Shown here: positions 61,977 to 64,000 of the stretch, in pieces | Numbering within the stretch: position 1 is the stretch's first letter | Layout of the letters: each line of letters begins with the position of its first letter | DNA from: Apiospora phragmitis | Taxonomy: Eukaryota > Ascomycota > Sordariomycetes > Amphisphaeriales > Apiosporaceae | NCBI GenBank assembly: GCA_038363925.1 | Contig: JAQQWL010000018.1 | Coordinates: 434,001-498,000, forward strand | DNA: 64,000 nt | Direction of reading: 5' to 3' | The notes under the pieces: model-generated | Seen by the model: the letters and a program-made list of their open reading frames with translations, nothing else | Database searches by the model: none | Told to the model about the DNA's origin: nothing | Translations under genes and position numbers: made by a program

Positions 61977-64000
61977 ACCGTTTCGCATCATTCAAAACAA
62001 CGTAAGGAAGCAAGGACCCGTACACGACGGCCTCCTCAACGATGAAGATGTACAGCACGCGACAGTACTTTCGATTCAAGAGCCTCACGCGAGGATGGCG
62101 CAGGGGCGGCTCCTGACGACACCGATGGGACACCATAGGTGGGTCAAGATGGTTCCGCCAGTTCGGAGAGAAAGGAGGTGGCCGATCCGGAGCATGCTCT
62201 GGGTCAGCAAGGAGGTGGAAGCGGAACAGGTCCCGGTTGAGTCCCCAGACATCACCGCAGCAGTCGTGCGGCTACCGGAACATGCGGTCTTTGTGGCGTC
62301 CGTTTACGTCCCTGTGGAGGATCCCCCCGCGCTCCAAGAAGCGTGCAGAAAGCTGCGCACTGCTATTGAGGCAGTGAGAAGGAAGACGGGGGCAACAGTA
62401 GAGGTGGTTATCACGGGGGACTTCAACCGGCATGACCAGCTCTGGGGCGGAGAGGAGGTACGGCTGGAAAAGCAAGGAGAGGCGGATCCGATTATTCATT
62501 TCATGGCCGAATTCGGCCTCAACAGTCTGCTCCCGCGGGTACGAAAACGTGGAGTGGAGGAGCCTATAGCACGACCATCGACCTCGTCCTCGCATCGGAA
62601 GAGATGAAAGATTCGTTAGTCAAGTGCAGGGTGTTCGACACGGAACATGGGTCTGACCACCGGACCATCGAGACGGTCTTGGAGATGGCCACACCAGCGG
62701 CAGAGAGCCAGGAACGACTTCTCTTCAAGAACGCCCCATGGAAGGACATCAACACCCGGATCGCAGCGGCATTGGCTACGACGCCCACGGGCGGCACGGT
62801 CCAACAACAGACTGACCGGCTAATGGGAGTCGTCCTGGAAGTAGTGCACGCACTGACGCCCAAAGCCAAGCCATCGCCGTACGCGAAACGATGGTGGGCA
62901 ACGGACCTAACACAACTCCGGCGCATTCACACGTACTGGAGAAACCGAGCCCGGGCCGAGAGGAGGGCAGGATGCACCAGGAGCGACCTAGATGTAACGG
63001 CGAAAGGTGCCGCAAAACAGTACCACGATGCCATCCGGCAGCAAAAGAAGAAGCACTGGAACGAGTTCCTCGCCGACAACGACAACATCTGGAAGGCAGC
63101 AAAATACCTCAAAGCGGGCGACGACACGGCATTTGGGAAAGTCCCCCAGCTCGTGCGGGCGGATGGGACGACCACTTCCAATCATACGGAGCAGGCGGAA
63201 GAACTGCTGACCAAATTCTTTCCTCCGCTTCCGGGCGAGATTGCCGACGAAGGGGACCGCCCGCAGAGGGCGCCCATCGAGATGCGCGCTATCACGATGG
63301 AAGAGATAGAACGACAGCTGTTCGCAGCCAAGTCCTGGAAAGCACCCGGGGAGGACGGCCTGCCGGTAGCTGTCTGGAAGGAAGTGTGGCCGGTGGTCAA
63401 GCAATGGGTGTTAACGCTGTTTCGTACGTCGTTGGAGGAAGGAAACCTACCAACCCAATGGCGCCATGCGAAGATCATACCGCTCAAAAAGCCGGGTAAA
63501 GAAGACTATACTATAGCGAAAGCCTGGCGGCCGATCTCGCTACTGTCCACACTCGGAAAGGTGATGGAGTCCGTCATTGCGGAAAGGATCTCTTATCTAG
63601 TAGAGACGTTCGGGCTCCTTCCAACCAACCACTTCGGCGCCCGGAAACGACGGTCGGCAGAACAGGCGCTCATGCTCTTGCAAGAGCAGATCTACGCTGC
63701 GTGGCGAGGCCGTAAGGTTCTCAGCCTGGTAAGCTTCGATGTCAAAGGGGCGTACAACGGGGTATTCGACGTCAGGCTCCTCCAAAGGATGAAGGCTCGA
63801 GGGATACCAGATCAGTTGCTCCGTTGGATCAGCGCTTTCTGCTCAGGTCGTACGGCGACGATTCTGGTGAACGGACACACGTCCGAAAGACGAAGCCTAC
63901 CACAGGCGGGCTTGCCCCAAGGCTCCCCCCTGTCACCGATTCTGTTCCTCTTCTTTAATGCGGATCTGGTACAGCGGCGGATCGACTGCTACCGGGGTGC
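61969..64000 (+). CDS. LINE ORF2 endonuclease-reverse transcriptase, one-base frameshift, truncated by window end
   Basis: The ATG at 61969-61971 lies in ATGGCTAG, overlapping the ORF1 stop, as for termination-reinitiation. An apurinic-type endonuclease comes first: [35 protein letters not shown], then TIDLVLAS and [10 protein letters not shown]. At 62537-62539 a GGG must be GGGG to keep frame through [19 protein letters not shown]; as written the frame ends at 62605-62607. Downstream, the restored frame is open to the edge, with linker and [53 protein letters not shown] and [20 protein letters not shown]. The YxDD motif would fall just beyond 64000. A separate open frame at 62891-63499 is a shadow. 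Confidence 0.85.

Larger units (their letters stand above)
60400..64000 (+). mobile_element. Tad-like LINE retrotransposon, 3' part outside the window
   Basis: Two overlapping genes (gag-like ORF1 at 60717 and endonuclease/reverse transcriptase ORF2 at 61969) preceded by a GC-rich 5' region. The 5' border is not defined; about 60400 is a guess based on the shift from repeat mosaic to GC-rich sequence. The RT runs to the window edge before the catalytic YxDD, so RNase H, 3' tail and target duplication cannot be seen. The frames are long and clean apart from one base, suggesting a young copy. Confidence 0.8.

Noticed and set aside
62891..63499. 202-codon frame within the LINE
   Set aside because: A shadow of reverse transcriptase ORF2, which is open in another frame across the whole stretch.
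1..64000. CRISPR arrays, bacterial operons, rRNA and tRNA genes
   Set aside because: No regularly spaced direct repeats and no convincing tRNA A/B boxes with cloverleaf were found. The DNA is eukaryotic.

Overview
The window looks like nuclear DNA of a filamentous ascomycete (Pezizomycotina). The genes carry 48-78 bp introns with GTAAGT/GTGAGT-type donors. They include fungal families: F-box-like proteins, an Hsp70-like ATPase, a fungal bZIP factor, a seven-helix receptor, an AA9 polysaccharide monooxygenase and a secreted chitinase-type glycoprotein. The repeats are also fungal: a Tad-type LINE, a Hop/MULE transposase, a DD34E Tc1-mariner transposase and chromodomain/LTR-like debris. Species cannot be assigned from the sequence. 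Density is low (roughly 20 plausible genes in 64 kb), and many genes are duplicated, truncated or interrupted, as in an accessory or repeat-rich subgenomic region.

Layout. 0-10 kb: a decayed copy of a Cys-motif protein (145-1305, -), a multi-helix membrane protein (1752-2480, -), a patch of short dispersed and inverted repeats (2.5-5.5 kb), a J-domain-like gene broken by one base (5590-7207, +), and a MULE transposase relic fused to a piece of bZIP gene (7655-10119, +). 11-20 kb: two damaged F-box paralogues (11.0-12.3 +, 17.5-18.6 -), a vWA-domain gene (15.1-16.0 -), a 54-residue Cys-rich protein (17.0 kb, +), and a duplicated unknown module (18.7 and 19.7 kb). 20-30 kb: chromodomain relic, two related 'FAWFT' membrane proteins on either side of a five-exon AA9 gene, the bZIP gene, a pseudokinase and an F-box-like gene. 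31-37 kb: the intact Cys-motif protein facing a DD34E transposase, then an Hsp70-like ATPase. 38-48 kb: mostly gene-poor, with a GC-rich beta-propeller-like gene at 44.4 kb and LINE and repeat debris. 48-57 kb: secreted glycoprotein, F-box-like protein, four-exon secreted/membrane protein, receptor. 57-64 kb: a 668 bp terminal-inverted-repeat element, a mosaic of dispersed repeats, and a LINE whose reverse transcriptase runs off the window end.

Two themes run through the window. First, segments of 100-200 bp recur in several places, direct and inverted, so it is a mosaic of element fragments. Second, at least six otherwise good reading frames are broken by a single base lying in or beside a mononucleotide run. 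That is what residual sequencing or assembly indels would give, although real pseudogenes cannot be excluded. All splice models and family assignments were made by eye. Family names rest on remembered family features, not on a search.
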